Shown here piece after piece: positions 1 through 7,934 of a stretch of DNA of 64,000 nucleotides (position 1 is its first letter; every line of letters begins with the position of its first letter). The notes below the pieces were generated by a model. It did no database searches and was not told the DNA's origin. It saw only the letters and a list, made by a program, of their open reading frames with translations. Source of the DNA: Planctomicrobium piriforme (GTDB lineage: Bacteria; Planctomycetota; Planctomycetia; Planctomycetales; Planctomycetaceae); assembly GCF_900113665.1 (NCBI RefSeq), contig NZ_FOQD01000006.1, positions 186,001-250,000 of the forward strand. The letters run 5' to 3'. A program made the position numbers and the translations under genes.

Positions 1-617
1 CTGGCAACCTGAGCGATGTAATCGAGCGGTAATTCTTTGGGATCGGCAAAAACGCGACGGGCGAGTTTCACGATTCGCAATCCTGCGGCATTCCCGCGGA
101 TGGCAAAGATCGGCAGCAGATCAGGACCGAGGTCTTTGAGTTCGAGCGGCTGGTTGTCGCTGGTGGTTTGATGGTTCAGTTCGCGTTCGATGCTCCGCAG
201 CGTGCCGTTGATGAAGCCTTTGGCACGCGGCTTATAGAGACGATCGCAGAGTGAAACGGTTTCGTGGACTGCAGCGTGGGCCGGAATGTGCGACAGGCAA
301 ATCAGTTGGCAAGCGCCCAACTGCAGCAGCATCCAGAGTTCGTCTTCGACTTTTTCGCGAGGTCGGGTGACATACTGCGCGAGAATCGAATCGAGCGTCA
401 GCCCGCGTCGAACGGTTTCCGAGGCGAGTTCGGTAGCGAGATGCCGATCGCGGGGGAGCGTCGGGAACTCGGTGAACAGATCGTCGAGGGCCTTCGAGAC
501 GAACGACCCACGCTGCGCGAAGGACTGAATCGCCAGAAAAGCGAGCCAACGGGCGGACGGACCTGCATTGCCGCGAGGGCCGGGCGACTCTGATCGAAAG
601 GGGGGGCGACCGCTCAT
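1..617 (-). CDS. rsmB: 16S rRNA m5C methyltransferase RsmB, N-terminal part (cut by window edge)
   Basis: The reading frame starts at ATG 617-615 and stays open to base 1, so only about 205 N-terminal residues are present. They form a NusB-like RNA-binding domain: a helical stretch with LASETVRRGLTLDSIL, then DELWMLLQLGACQL, HIPAHAAVHETVSL and AKGFINGTLRSIER, the pattern that precedes the SAM-dependent methyltransferase domain in RsmB/Sun proteins. Family members methylate C5 of a cytosine (967 in E. coli) in 16S rRNA. The catalytic part lies outside the window. The ATG overlaps the aroA stop as ATGA, so the two genes are probably translationally coupled. A free-standing NusB is less likely because the frame continues without a stop past the NusB length. 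Confidence 0.82.
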   Translation of the reverse strand, partial: MSGRPPFRSESPGPRGNAGPSARWLAFLAIQSFAQRGSFVSKALDDLFTEFPTLPRDRHLATELASETVRRGLTLDSILAQYVTRPREKVEDELWMLLQLGACQLICLSHIPAHAAVHETVSLCDRLYKPRAKGFINGTLRSIERELNHQTTSDNQPLELKDLGPDLLPIFAIRGNAAGLRIVKLARRVFADPKELPLDYIAQVA

Positions 618-1894
618 CGGGCGCTCCGACACAGGGCATCGAGATCCGTGAAGTATTCAGGATACGTCTTGGCGGTGCAGCCGGGATCGAGGATCCGGAT
701 GCCAGGCGCCTTGAGTCCGAGCAGAGAAAAACTCATGGCCATGCGATGGTCGTCATAGGTGTGAATTTCGGCGGGCCTGATTGGGCCGGGGGTGATCGTC
801 ATGCCGTCTTGATGTTCTTCGACAGTGAGGCCAACGCGTTGGAGTTCGGTCACGACTGCAGAGACACGATCCGTTTCCTTCAGTCGCATGTGGGCGACGT
901 TGCGAATGCGAGTCGGGCCGGATGCAAACGGGGCGACGCAGGCAAGCGTCTGGGCGGTGTCGCTGATTTCGTTCATGTCGATGTCGATGCCGTGGAGCGG
1001 TTTTCCTCGGAGTGTGATGGAGTCGTCGCCCCAATCGGCTTCACAGCCCATCCGGACAAGGGCGTCGACAAACTTCACATCCCCTTGCAAGGCGTTGCGG
1101 TGCAGGCCGAGCACGGTGACTTCACCGCCAGTGACTGCGGCGGCGGCGAAGAAATAACTCGCCGCCGAAGCGTCAGGTTCGATGTCATAGGTGCGCCCGA
1201 CATAGGGCTGCGCCGCGATTTCGAAATGGTTGGTCTGCGGCTCGTGGATGTTTGCGCCGAAGGCCCGCATCATTTCCAGCGTCATGTCGACGTAGGGACG
1301 AGAGACGAGTTCCCCGGTCACTTCGACTGTGACACCTGCGCTGGCGGCAGGGGCAGCCATCAGTAGTGCACTGAGATACTGACTCGACAGATCGCCTCCC
1401 ACGCGGATGCGACCGCCGGGGAGGCCGTCGGTTTCAATCTGCACCGGCGGGCAGTCGTTCTCGAGTTCGCAGCGAGCTTTCACTCCGGCGGATGCGAGAG
1501 CAGCGACGAGTGGTGCGATCGGACGCTCACGCATGCGGCTGTTGCCGTCGAGCCGATAGCGACCGCTTCCGGCCGCGCACAACGCGGTCAGAAAGCGAAT
1601 GCTGGTTCCGCTGTTCTCGCACCACAATTCGGCACCGGTGGAGGGGATCTTTCCTCCCTGACCGTTGACATGGAAGGTGCGTTGCGCGATGTCGACCGAT
1701 ACCGGGATCTGCAGCCTGCCGAGGCTGTCGATCATGACTTGTGTATCGACGCTGTCGAGTACGCCGGTCAGGTGCGACGGCCCCTGCGCCAGCGCTGCGA
1801 TAATAAGCGCGCGATTGGTCAGGCTCTTCGAGCCGGGAGGGCGAATGCGTCCTTTAAGGGGCCACAGGACGGGAAGGATGTCGATCGATTCCAT
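614..1894 (-). CDS. aroA: 3-phosphoshikimate 1-carboxyvinyltransferase (EPSP synthase)
   Basis: The product is 426 residues, the usual EPSP synthase length. It transfers enolpyruvate from PEP to shikimate-3-phosphate in the cytoplasm, the sixth step of the chorismate pathway. Visible signatures are PPGSKSLTNRALI near residues 19-31 (catalytic Lys23), ENSGTSIRFLTAL near 90, DLSSQYLSALLMA near 170, an MNEISDTAQT segment around the catalytic Asp, RLKETDR near 335 and DDHRMAMS near 380. The segment written GTAMRPL in class I enzymes reads GTSIRFL here, so the proline whose substitutions affect glyphosate binding is a phenylalanine. The stop overlaps the rsmB start by four bases. No other shikimate gene is adjacent. 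Confidence 0.96.
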   Translation of the reverse strand: MESIDILPVLWPLKGRIRPPGSKSLTNRALIIAALAQGPSHLTGVLDSVDTQVMIDSLGRLQIPVSVDIAQRTFHVNGQGGKIPSTGAELWCENSGTSIRFLTALCAAGSGRYRLDGNSRMRERPIAPLVAALASAGVKARCELENDCPPVQIETDGLPGGRIRVGGDLSSQYLSALLMAAPAASAGVTVEVTGELVSRPYVDMTLEMMRAFGANIHEPQTNHFEIAAQPYVGRTYDIEPDASAASYFFAAAAVTGGEVTVLGLHRNALQGDVKFVDALVRMGCEADWGDDSITLRGKPLHGIDIDMNEISDTAQTLACVAPFASGPTRIRNVAHMRLKETDRVSAVVTELQRVGLTVEEHQDGMTITPGPIRPAEIHTYDDHRMAMSFSLLGLKAPGIRILDPGCTAKTYPEYFTDLDALCRSAR

Positions 1895-2101
1895 GCCAGG
1901 ATCAAATCAGGAACAACTGGTGAAACCGGTCATTCTAGCGGAATCGTTTCCAATTACCCGTCCGCGCTGAATTCGCGCCATCGCCTTTTCTGGAGTGCGG
2001 ATTGCCGCGCCGCCGTGCGGCGGCACGTCGATATCTTCGGTGACCCGCATTCCGAGTCGTGACAAAACAGTCGTCGTCTTTTCAGCGAAGGTTTGCCTGG
2101 C

Positions 2102-2623
2102 GTGTCGAACGAGTCTTCCCAAATCCTGACACGCCTGCTCGCCCTTGTGGCGGCGACCGGCCTGTTCGCTGGAGTGTGGGCGAACGACGTTCCGCCGGGT
2201 ACGGTTCCGAACGAGGCCATCACCCTCGTGGTCGAGCAACCGCAGTTGCAATCGGAGCGGACCCCCTCGCACGACGTCGTCGTCCTGCTGGAGGATGAGT
2301 GGCGGGCTGCAGAACCTGAGCCGAAGCCGGCTCCCCGTCAGGCGAGTGCGGCAGCGACGATCCGCACGGTGGAAGCGGAAGAGCTGATGATCTGCGACGA
2401 ACTGCTGCAGCGGCATCTGGATCTGTTGCCGACAGATCTTCCCTGCGGCGACTACCGGATCGTCGATCCGTGGGGGGGCGTGGGTTGGCTCATGGTCCGC
2501 TCCCCCAATGGCCGGAGCGACAGCGGACGCCAGGAAGAGGGAGTCTGGACGACCGAACTCGACGGCATCTCCGTGCGATTTCTCCGCACCGCCCGGATGC
2601 CGGATGGGCTGGCGGCGCTCTAG
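2102..2623 (+). CDS. Exported protein of unknown function
   Basis: The product is about 173 residues. The N-terminus (ILTRLLALVAATGLFAGVWA) reads as a signal peptide cleaved around residue 28. The mature part has a Pro/Ala/Glu-rich linker, then a compact domain with EELMICDELLQRHLDLLP and CGDYRIVDPWGGVGWLMVR. I recognise no family. GTG 2102 has a GAAGG ribosome-binding sequence 10 bases upstream; TTG 2093 is an in-frame alternative lying against it, and a stop at 2060 limits longer versions. An open frame of similar length on the opposite strand lacks any signal or domain and is treated as a shadow. An inverted repeat begins about 40 bases after the stop. Confidence 0.6.
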   Translation: MSNESSQILTRLLALVAATGLFAGVWANDVPPGTVPNEAITLVVEQPQLQSERTPSHDVVVLLEDEWRAAEPEPKPAPRQASAAATIRTVEAEELMICDELLQRHLDLLPTDLPCGDYRIVDPWGGVGWLMVRSPNGRSDSGRQEEGVWTTELDGISVRFLRTARMPDGLAAL

Positions 2624-2660
2624 GTGTCCCAGTGAATTGGAAGGTGCGCCTCGCGGCGAA

Positions 2661-2795
2661 GTTCCAAATTCCAAGCACCAAAATTCAAACAAATCACAAT
2701 GACCAAATTCCAAAAAACGCATTGTGCATCCTTCCTTTTGGTCATTAGAGATTTGGAATTTGTTTGAATTTTGGTGCTTGTGATTTGTGATTTCT
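2661..2795. repeat. Inverted repeat, family A (copy 1)
   Basis: Two AT-rich arms of about 45 bases share the words aagcaccaaaattcaaac and gtttgaattttggtgctt and flank a spacer of about 30 bases. Transcribed, this would fold into one long imperfect hairpin. No ORF or transposase is present. The same words recur at 7552-7692 and, degraded, near 40940. Confidence 0.85.
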
Positions 2796-2967
2796 CACGC
2801 TGCTGTTCGCGTGTTCACATTCAGCGACGGCTGGGCTCAATTTCGGCAATCGGTGCCGGACGGGGTGGGAATTTGGCAAAATTTGAAGTGCCGTCATCCA
2901 ATTTCCTCACGTTTGCACTAGAACCGCTGACGGTCCTGAACCGGACCCTCATCTCCCTCCTCAATTC

Positions 2968-3408
2968 ATGTCATTTCCCCTTCCACCTGGAGTTCGGCTT
3001 GGCCGCTGGCAGCGTGTGCTGTTGATGGCGGCGGGTTGGTGTCTCCTGGCGGGATTCATTTTGGCCTGGCAACTGACGCCTGACGACCGAGGGTTCGGGA
3101 CGCATCAGCAGTTGGGCTTTCCCCCTTGTTCCTTTCAAGTGATTTTTGGAATTCCCTGTCCGAGCTGCGGCGGCACGACCAGCTTCGCACACTTCGTGCG
3201 CGGCCAGTGGCCGTCGTCAGCGCGTGCGAATCCGGCTGCGTTCCTTCTGGCACTGGGCTGCGTCGTTTTGGTTCCCTGGTGTTGGTGCAGCAGTTGGCTG
3301 GGCCGCACCTGGGGCGTGGACTCGCCTGCCTGGCTGCTGTTGTGGTTTGTGATCGCCGTCAGTGGGGTGGCGCTCCTGCAATGGGGCTACCGGCTGGCGC
3401 TGCTGTAA
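2968..3408 (+). CDS. DUF2752 family membrane protein
   Basis: The product is 146 residues with an N-terminal membrane segment (about 20-38) and two more in the C-terminal half (about 88-108 and 118-140). The central GIPCPSCGGTTSFAHFVRG is the DUF2752 signature, in which a CPxCG motif precedes a short hydrophobic hairpin. The function of the family is unknown; the cysteines suggest metal or redox chemistry at the membrane surface, but that is inference. The ATG at 2968 gives a clean start. It is alone between an inverted repeat and the lipoprotein pair. Confidence 0.85.
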   Translation: MSFPLPPGVRLGRWQRVLLMAAGWCLLAGFILAWQLTPDDRGFGTHQQLGFPPCSFQVIFGIPCPSCGGTTSFAHFVRGQWPSSARANPAAFLLALGCVVLVPWCWCSSWLGRTWGVDSPAWLLLWFVIAVSGVALLQWGYRLALL

Positions 3409-3498
3409 GAAAATTGAAGCAGTGAAGAGATTTGAAGCGGTTTGATTTGGACACCATCGTCGAAGCAGGAGGCTTCGAACGGAGCGAAGGATCGCGTC

Positions 3499-4257
3499 AT
3501 GAAAAACGGCGGCGAAAAAACAAGCCAGCCAGATCAGGCAACGATCTCCCCGGAGAGAGCAGCGGGCCGTGCCCGCTCTCCGCTGATGGTCAATGGCATG
3601 CGGCTGCTCTGCGGACTGCTGCTGACGGCGGCGGTCGGCCCCCAGCAAGGGTGTATCAACACGCTGGTGATGGCGGGCAAGGTGCTGATGGGTGATCCGA
3701 CCCAGAAGTCGGGTTATGAAATGGCGACCGGCACCTGCCTGAAAAAAGAAGAGAAGAGAATTCTGATTCACTGTACGGCGCCCGCCACGGTGGCCGCCGG
3801 ATATGACACGCTGACGAGCGACGTGGAAGAAGAACTGATCCGCCGGCTGAAGCGGCACGAACTCAAAGTGCTGCACCCGGATGTCGCGGCGAAAACGCTC
3901 GACCGACTGGGAGGCACCTTCGATCCGCAGGCTCTCGCCCGGGATGTGAAAGATATGGATATTGTCTTCCACGTTCGGGTCGAGCAGTTCAGCTACAAGG
4001 AAGAGTCGAGCCCGAACTTCTATCGCGGCAACGCCAATGGCCGCATCGTCGGCTACGAGATCCGCGAAGAAGGGGACTCACGCCACGCCGTGCAGGTGTT
4101 CGACCAGCGCTTTCACGCGACATATCCCACGACCTATCCCGTGGCGGTCGACCAGACGCCGCAGAATGTCTTCATTCGCCGCTTCATCGATCACATTGCC
4201 GATGCGCTCGGAGCGTCGTTCTACGACGTGAACCGCAGCTCGCTGTATGCCAACTGA
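3499..4257 (+). CDS. Exported or lipid-anchored protein, paralogue of the next gene
   Basis: The product is 252 residues from ATG 3499, which has GAAGGA eight bases upstream. A hydrophobic stretch (RLLCGLLLTAAVG, about residues 34-47) ends in QQGC, a weak lipobox, so lipid anchoring is possible. Starts at 3586 or 3598 would give a shorter signal peptide. The C-terminal 180 residues align by eye with the next gene: SSPNFYRGNANG against TSTTLYRGKTEA, then a TYPTTYPVAVDQT segment and a closing helix. I recognise no named family. The 3' end overlaps the longest possible form of the next gene, so the two are likely cotranscribed. Confidence 0.7.
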   Translation: MKNGGEKTSQPDQATISPERAAGRARSPLMVNGMRLLCGLLLTAAVGPQQGCINTLVMAGKVLMGDPTQKSGYEMATGTCLKKEEKRILIHCTAPATVAAGYDTLTSDVEEELIRRLKRHELKVLHPDVAAKTLDRLGGTFDPQALARDVKDMDIVFHVRVEQFSYKEESSPNFYRGNANGRIVGYEIREEGDSRHAVQVFDQRFHATYPTTYPVAVDQTPQNVFIRRFIDHIADALGASFYDVNRSSLYAN

Positions 4258-4291
4258 TTGTCTACTTCGCTTTTCTCATCGGACGCGCCTC

Positions 4292-4987
4292 ATGTTGACC
4301 ATCCGTTCCACCTCATTCCGCACCCGAGTCTATCGTCTGGGCGTGTGGTGTACGTTGTGGCTGACGTGCCTGGGCATGTCGGGCTGTTCGCAGTTTGTGA
4401 TTCTGAGCTATCTGATTCACGGTCCGCCGACAATCGAACCTGATTTCGACGCAGAAACCGGCAAGTCGCTGACGAAGCCGGACACGACGGTGGCGGTCGT
4501 CTGCTTTGCTCCGAAAGAGCTGCAGTGGAAGTTCCCGCAGATCGACGATCAGTTAGCCACTGCGGTGTCGTATCGACTCGGTCAGAATCATGTGACGATG
4601 ATCCATCCCGACTACGTCAAAGCGTGGACCGACGCCCATCCCGATTGGGAAAAGGCCGCCGAAATCGGCAAGGCGTTCAACGCGACGTATGTGATTGAAA
4701 TCGAACTGGCGGCGTTCTCCCTGCATGAAGGAACCAGTACGACGCTCTATCGCGGCAAGACGGAAGCGTACGTGCATGTGGTCGAGATGGACCCGGAAGG
4801 CTCCGGCGACGGCGAGCGAATCTTCACGAAAGAACTCGATTTCGAGTTCCCGACCCGAGTCCCCCGTTCGTCATACGACCAGACTCTGAATTCCTTCCAG
4901 AAGGAATACCTGTCGATGCTGAGCGAGCGGATCGGCTTCCTGTTCTACGAACGCTTCGCCGGCGACATGATCCCCTGGGCGAGCTGA
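4292..4987 (+). CDS. Predicted lipoprotein, paralogue of the preceding gene
   Basis: The product is 231 residues from ATG 4292 (an upstream ATG at 4247 overlaps the previous gene). The N-terminus has arginines, a hydrophobic core and CLGMSGC, a lipobox placing the lipid-modified Cys at residue 32. The mature part has TTVAVVCFAPKEL, a mixed alpha/beta region with YVIEIELAAFSLHEG, and a C-terminal helix. It resembles the upstream protein in its last 170 residues, pointing to tandem duplication. No function can be named. Envelope location, probably outer-membrane inner leaflet or periplasmic face, is inferred from the lipobox. Confidence 0.75.
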   Translation: MLTIRSTSFRTRVYRLGVWCTLWLTCLGMSGCSQFVILSYLIHGPPTIEPDFDAETGKSLTKPDTTVAVVCFAPKELQWKFPQIDDQLATAVSYRLGQNHVTMIHPDYVKAWTDAHPDWEKAAEIGKAFNATYVIEIELAAFSLHEGTSTTLYRGKTEAYVHVVEMDPEGSGDGERIFTKELDFEFPTRVPRSSYDQTLNSFQKEYLSMLSERIGFLFYERFAGDMIPWAS

Positions 4988-4994
4988 GTGCAAG

Positions 4995-5096
4995 TGAAAT
5001 TCTTGAAACGCAGAGGCCGAGGAGAGCGCTGAGGGAATGTGGAGCGAGTGAAGTCGGTTCACTCTTCAACTCAGCGATCTCTGCGTTTCAAATCGC
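4995..5096. repeat. Inverted repeat, family G (copy 1)
   Basis: Left arm gaaacgcagaggccgaggag and right arm gatctctgcgtttcaaatc bracket a short spacer holding gagcgctgag and ctcagcg. The arms are imperfect complements. A looser relative with caaagccgcgaaggcgcaaa lies near 39515. Confidence 0.6.
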
Positions 5097-5124
5097 GGCA
5101 TTCCGACTGCTGAGGGAACATCGC

Positions 5125-5685
5125 ATGCGACCCCTTCGTTATTCCATTAACGTCACGCTGGATGGGTGCTGCGATCATCGGGCAGGCTCGACGGACGAAG
5201 AGTTGCATCGTGACTGGGCCGAGAAGCTCTCGCAGGCGGATGCCCTGCTCTTCGGTCGGGTCACCTACGAAATGATGGAGGCGGCATGGCGGCTGCCGGC
5301 GACGGGAGTGTGGCCCGACTGGATGGCCGACTGGATGAAACCCTTCGCTCGGACGATCGATGAGGCAAAGAAGTACGTCGTTTCGAGCACGCTGGAGCGG
5401 GTCGATTGGAACGCGGAGCTCGTGCGAGGAGATCTGGGGGAGGCTGTTCAGCAGCTCAAGCGTGAGTCGGGTCAGGGAATATTCGTGGGAGGCGTCAAGC
5501 TCCCGCTGGCGCTCGCGGAACTGGGATTGATCGATGAATACGAGTTCGTCGTGCATCCCAGGATCGCAGGCCACGGGCCGACGTTGTTCACAGGTCTCTC
5601 GAAGTACGTCGACTTGAAACTTGTCGGCCGCCGGGAGTTCGGCTCAGGGGTCGTGGGGCTTCGGTATGAGCCGCGAAGGTCGTGA
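5125..5685 (+). CDS. RibD C-terminal / dihydrofolate-reductase-fold protein
   Basis: The product is 186 residues, typical of stand-alone RibD_C proteins. It opens with RYSINVTLDGCCDH (first strand), then LLFGRVTYEMMEAAW around residues 45-60, KYVVSSTLERVDW near 90, GIFVGGVKLPLALAELGLIDEY near 120-140 and a C-terminal GVVGLRYEP strand. Relatives of the fold reduce pterin or pyrimidine substrates with NADPH, but the substrate of these small stand-alone proteins is generally unknown. ATG 5125 is preceded by GAGGGAA at good spacing. It starts a run of three small genes with YCII and SnoaL-like products. Confidence 0.85.
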   Translation: MRPLRYSINVTLDGCCDHRAGSTDEELHRDWAEKLSQADALLFGRVTYEMMEAAWRLPATGVWPDWMADWMKPFARTIDEAKKYVVSSTLERVDWNAELVRGDLGEAVQQLKRESGQGIFVGGVKLPLALAELGLIDEYEFVVHPRIAGHGPTLFTGLSKYVDLKLVGRREFGSGVVGLRYEPRRS

Positions 5686-5806
5686 TGAGAGATCGTGCAG
5701 ATCTCGATCATCGTCGTTCGCGCCGACAAAATCTTCTGTTTTCTGTCGATTCGCATGAGCGCCGTTCGACAAGTTTGCTGTGACAGTAAAACCCCAGCCG
5801 ACGGGA

Positions 5807-6187
5807 ATGTTCATGCGCTTCATCAGCATTTTAACTCACAAACCAACGAATCGCCTGCCGACAGAGGCCGAGATGGCGTCCATGCACAAGCTCATCGTTG
5901 AGGGTATGCAGGCGGGATGGCTGCTCGAATGCGAGGGAGTTCACTTTGGCGCTGCTGGCGTCCGCGTTCACAAAGCTGCCAACGGAGAGGTCACGGTCAC
6001 CGACGGCCCTTTTACCGAGACGAAAGAGGTTCTGGGCGGCTATGCTCTCCTCAATGCCGCGAGTCAGGCAGAAGCGGTTGAACACACGCGGAGTTTTCTC
6101 GAACATGTCGGCCAGGAAACCAGCGAGGGGAGCTGGGAAGGGACCTGGGAGACTTACCAGCTTTATGAGATGTCGGCCGAAGCGTAG
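5807..6187 (+). CDS. YCII/DGPF-domain protein
   Basis: The product is about 126 residues. The hallmark TVTDGPFTETKEVLGGYALL defines the DGPF branch of the YCII fold, a small ferredoxin-like alpha/beta domain. YCII proteins are cytoplasmic and suspected of small-molecule chemistry; DGPF members often sit beside ECF sigma factors, but none is seen here. ATG 5807 (MFMRF) or ATG 5813 are the likely starts; a GGGA lies just upstream. The gene is 37 bases ahead of the SnoaL-like gene in the same direction. Confidence 0.87.
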   Translation: MFMRFISILTHKPTNRLPTEAEMASMHKLIVEGMQAGWLLECEGVHFGAAGVRVHKAANGEVTVTDGPFTETKEVLGGYALLNAASQAEAVEHTRSFLEHVGQETSEGSWEGTWETYQLYEMSAEA

Positions 6188-6224
6188 CCGTTTTTTGAAA
6201 TCCGATTTCCGGGGGAAGTTCATT

Positions 6225-6608
6225 ATGTCAGGTCAGTCTTCTCCGGAAATCGAGCTGCTTCGCGCAGCGTACGCAGCGTTCAACTCGCGAGACTTCGACG
6301 CCGCTTTCGCGACCATGACCCCGGACGTGGCCTGGCCCCGAGCTTTCAAGGGTGGATTCGTTCGCGGACATGATGCTGTCCGCGCGTATTGGACGGAGCA
6401 GTGGTCCGAGATCGACCCGCACGTCGAGCCGGTTGCCTTCCGTTCAGAGGGTGCTGGGCGAATCCTGGTCGATGTGCATCAAGTCGTGCTCAGCCTGGAC
6501 GGGGCTATTCTGGGTGATGGGCATGTTGGGCACCGTTTCACTATTGAAGACGGATTGATTCAGTCCATGGAAGTCTGCCCGCTCCCGTCAGGTTGTGATT
6601 CTGAGTGA
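6225..6608 (+). CDS. SnoaL-like / NTF2-fold protein
   Basis: The product is 127 residues from ATG 6225, preceded by a strong GGGGGAAG. An upstream in-frame extension only runs through the YCII gene. IELLRAAYAAFNSRDFDAAF followed by MTPDVAWPRAF and HDAVRAYWTEQWSEI is the helix-turn-strand pattern of SnoaL-like/NTF2 domains, which bind small hydrophobic ligands in a conical pocket and act as isomerases, hydrolases or binding proteins. No catalytic assignment is possible. Position suggests cotranscription with the YCII gene. Confidence 0.85.
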   Translation: MSGQSSPEIELLRAAYAAFNSRDFDAAFATMTPDVAWPRAFKGGFVRGHDAVRAYWTEQWSEIDPHVEPVAFRSEGAGRILVDVHQVVLSLDGAILGDGHVGHRFTIEDGLIQSMEVCPLPSGCDSE

Positions 6609-6636
6609 GAACAGGCAGGTTGCACGGAGCCGTAGC

Positions 6637-7122
6637 ATGAAAACGACAATCCTCATTGCCTTGCTTGTGAGCCTGACACTGGCTGTCTGCAAAGCGGACT
6701 CGATCAATTCGCCCGCAACTGAAAGTGGAGAGTCATTAACGGACGCCGTGCTTCGCATCAACAAAGAGGTGCAACGGGATTACGGAATCCTGCAGCCAAC
6801 TCCGATTACCGTGTCGAAATTGAAAAAGGCCATCGAGTTTGCAGCAGACGAGGTCGCTGTGAGCGATTTTCAGGGTCGAGCGGCCTACGTCGAGACCTTA
6901 AGGCAAATCGTGGCGACCGGTCACATCCCGAAAGCTGTTCATTTTTGCTTTTCCCCGATCACTTGTCCTTACAACCAAGTGAATCAGACAGAGAATCGTG
7001 ATGGTCGTCATGTGGGCATCAGCCTGAATTACACGCTATTAGTACTCTCTGAGCATGGAAACCGGCTGATTGGTCTCACACAAATTGTGGAGGTCTTTCA
7101 GATATTGAAGCCGCAGGAATAA
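6637..7122 (+). CDS. Exported protein of unknown function
   Basis: The product is 161 residues from ATG 6637. MKTTILIALLVSLTLAVCKA is a textbook signal peptide. The mature part is mainly helical at first (LTDAVLRINKEVQRDYG, VSKLKKAIEFAADEVAVSDF) and ends with strands including GRHVGISLNYTLLVLSE and LIGLTQIVEVFQIL. Two mature cysteines (FCFSPITC) could form a disulfide. No family is recognised. Base composition is slightly more AT-rich than its neighbours. Upstream ATG 6595 would overlap the SnoaL-like gene and bury the signal peptide, so it is rejected. Confidence 0.65.
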   Translation: MKTTILIALLVSLTLAVCKADSINSPATESGESLTDAVLRINKEVQRDYGILQPTPITVSKLKKAIEFAADEVAVSDFQGRAAYVETLRQIVATGHIPKAVHFCFSPITCPYNQVNQTENRDGRHVGISLNYTLLVLSEHGNRLIGLTQIVEVFQILKPQE

Positions 7123-7295
7123 AGCCTGCCGTTTCAGCCTCCGGCGGACAAGTCGATTCGAAAATAGATCGCTGGTGAACTTGGCGGTCCACCGAGTCGC
7201 AGCCTGAGTCGAATTCGGTCCGGAATTTTCGTGCGGCGGTAAAACTTCAGGTTTAGAATGGCGGCTGCGCGTTCATTCTTTGCCAGGAGGTCGTC

Positions 7296-7520
7296 ATGGG
7301 AATTCAAGATTTACTGCTTGGGGATGATGTCCCGCTGAATCTGGATCTGGATGCCGAACTGCAGGCCGGTCGACTGCCGACTTCTCCGTCCGAGCAGATC
7401 AGCGTCGAGGAATTCTTTGTTGGGACGACACACTTCACTGCCGTCTGCCCCTCGTGCGATCGCGAACTGCTGCAGCAGAACTTCGGCCGCTGGACGGAGA
7501 CGGCGGAAAACGCGTTCTGA
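7296..7520 (+). CDS. Small protein with a CxxC knuckle
   Basis: The product is 74 residues. It has an excellent ribosome-binding site (CCAGGAGG, seven bases before ATG), the main reason for calling so short an ORF. The N-terminal half is acidic and leucine-rich (LLLGDDVPLNLDLDAEL); the C-terminal half contains AVCPSCDREL, a single CxxC that could bind zinc if the protein dimerises. The function is unknown. It is followed immediately by a family A inverted repeat. Confidence 0.6.
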   Translation: MGIQDLLLGDDVPLNLDLDAELQAGRLPTSPSEQISVEEFFVGTTHFTAVCPSCDRELLQQNFGRWTETAENAF

Positions 7521-7551
7521 ATACGGATCGCAGCGTGGAGAGAAATGGAAT

Positions 7552-7692
7552 AATTTCCAAATCTCAAGCACCAAAATTCAAACAAAACTCGATGCAGGGA
7601 ATAGGGCGGAGGGGACAGGGGACAGTGTGCCTCGGTGTGCGTTTTGGATTTGGAACTTGTTTGAGATTTGAAATCTGGTGCTTGAGATTTTC
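7552..7692. repeat. Inverted repeat, family A (copy 2)
   Basis: The left arm at about 7555-7588 (caagcaccaaaattcaaac) and right arm at about 7649-7690 (ttgtttgagatttgaaat, then ctggtgcttgag) match copy 1 at 2661-2795. The spacer is GC-richer and holds the run gaggggacaggggacag. Confidence 0.8.
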
Positions 7693-7934
7693 CGAACTGT
7701 CGTCAAATCGAATCTCGGGCTCAAAGGCACGCATGCGGCAGGTTTCGCCGCAAAAATTGCGTCTGCGGCCCTCGGGGATGCCCCCACCGGTGAATCGGTT
7801 TGGTTGCTGACCGGCGTCGTTGCTACACTTTCCTCCCACGATCGCGAATGCACCGGATTGCATTGCGACCGCAGCCACGTCCCTCTTGTTGCCATTACCG
7901 GCAGGATGAGGGACGGACGCCCTTGAGGAAAGAC

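Noticed and set aside
1907..2722. 271-codon minus-strand frame
   Set aside because: It covers the exported-protein gene at 2102-2623 in antisense and runs into the family A repeat. Its product is Arg/His-rich with no signature.
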